This document shows positions 63,805 to 64,000 of a DNA stretch of 64,000 nucleotides, one piece after another. The notes under the pieces were generated by a model. The model searched no databases and had not been told where the DNA came from. It saw nothing but the letters and a program-made list of their open reading frames with translations. The position numbers and the translations under genes are program-made. This DNA is from a bacterium (Candidatus Blackallbacteria) CG13_big_fil_rev_8_21_14_2_50_49_14 (GTDB lineage Bacteria > Cyanobacteriota > Sericytochromatia > UBA7694), in the NCBI GenBank assembly GCA_002783405.1, contig PFGG01000055.1, positions 1-64,000 of the forward strand, written 5' to 3'. Within the stretch, counting starts at the first letter, position 1, and each line of letters starts with the position of its first letter.

Positions 63805-64000
63805 ATACCCGCCCCCAGCAAATACTCGTGCAGGGCCGATGCCAGTTTTTCCAAGCCCTCGGGGTCTGTTCCGCCACCGGCTTGGGCAAACTCAGGCTTA
63901 CCGCCGCCACGGGCCCCAACCAAGGGCCCCAAAGCCTTAATAATCGCACCGGCCTGCACCCCAGCCTGAACCATCGTGGTTGAAACACGGGCCACCAAAT
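63801..64000 (-). CDS. alaS: Alanyl-tRNA synthetase, C-terminal end (partial)
   Basis: Only the last 66 codons are in the window; the rest lies beyond the right edge. VQAGAIIKALGPLVGARGGG followed by KPEFAQAGG and a final amphipathic helix is the characteristic end of the C-Ala domain of AlaRS. Overlap with the downstream lipoprotein gene (ATGA) suggests translational coupling. Confidence 0.85.
   Translation of the reverse strand, partial: LVARVSTTMVQAGVQAGAIIKALGPLVGARGGGKPEFAQAGGGTDPEGLEKLASALHEYLLGAGI

Noticed and set aside
1-64000. tRNA, rRNA, CRISPR arrays, insertion sequences or prophage
   Set aside because: No cloverleaf-like genes, no regularly spaced identical repeats with spacers, and no transposase, integrase or phage proteins were seen; the only mobile element is the intein.

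Overview
This 64 kb window is a chromosomal segment from a Gram-negative-type bacterium with dense, mostly operonic coding, moderate GC and no sign of phage or plasmid. Diderm character is inferred from many lipobox lipoproteins, a peptidoglycan hexosaminidase (NamZ family) and Sec-exported proteins. Motility is suggested by flhA. The combination of a group 3b-type NiFe hydrogenase, a eukaryote-like class I ribonucleotide reductase, Ser/Thr kinase and TPR proteins, and many lipoproteins with Pro/Thr linkers would fit a little-studied non-photosynthetic relative of Cyanobacteria (Sericytochromatia/Blackallbacteria-like) or another deep lineage. That placement is a low-confidence guess; no 16S or other decisive marker is present.

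Layout. 1-1433 (-): an RNA-repair methyltransferase (Hen1), running off the left edge. 1708-9310 (+): a block of exported proteins (IPT/TIG-like lipoprotein, giant subtilisin-like lipoprotein, CarboxypepD_reg-like lipoprotein, small secreted protein related to the previous one's C-terminus). 9319-9655: an orphan XRE regulator with a palindromic operator candidate. 9810-13582: a three-gene unit ending in a membrane Ser/Thr kinase with a putative beta-propeller sensor. 13647-16688: MATE exporter, SIMPL protein, NRDE protein. 16826-24819: ten overlapping or closely spaced genes for a sulfhydrogenase-type (group 3b) NiFe hydrogenase, a cyclic-nucleotide-binding protein without HTH, a proton-translocating NAD(P) transhydrogenase in three parts, a maturation protease and a short HypA. 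24820-34960: vWA lipoprotein, XRE-TPR regulator plus lipoprotein, TPR-glycosyltransferase, MFS exporter, class IV aminotransferase operon.

35790-40066: glpD, a lipid kinase and an alkyl-DHAP-synthase-like flavoenzyme in one tight operon, suggesting ether-lipid synthesis. 41468-48150: PEP synthase, Ig-like lipoprotein with a decayed partial copy downstream, LuxR response regulator and an isolated flhA. 48561-56039: B12-dependent ribonucleotide reductase nrdJ carrying a 360-residue LAGLIDADG intein, followed by a class I nrdB-nrdA pair. 56052-64000: NamZ-like enzyme, ornithine aminotransferase, an FtsZ lacking the usual C-terminal tail, a possible RGS-domain protein with a TPR/coiled-coil partner, a solute-binding lipoprotein and the 3' end of alaS.

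How the parts fit. The hydrogenase block would exchange electrons between H2 and NADP(H), and the co-transcribed transhydrogenase would connect that pool to NAD(H) and the proton gradient. PEP synthase, GlpD and the aminotransferases are ordinary central metabolism. The most original candidates are the hydrogenase-transhydrogenase-CNB operon, the ether-lipid operon, the three-gene kinase unit and the RGS-like protein. All functional calls come from reading motifs by eye; no database search was possible.
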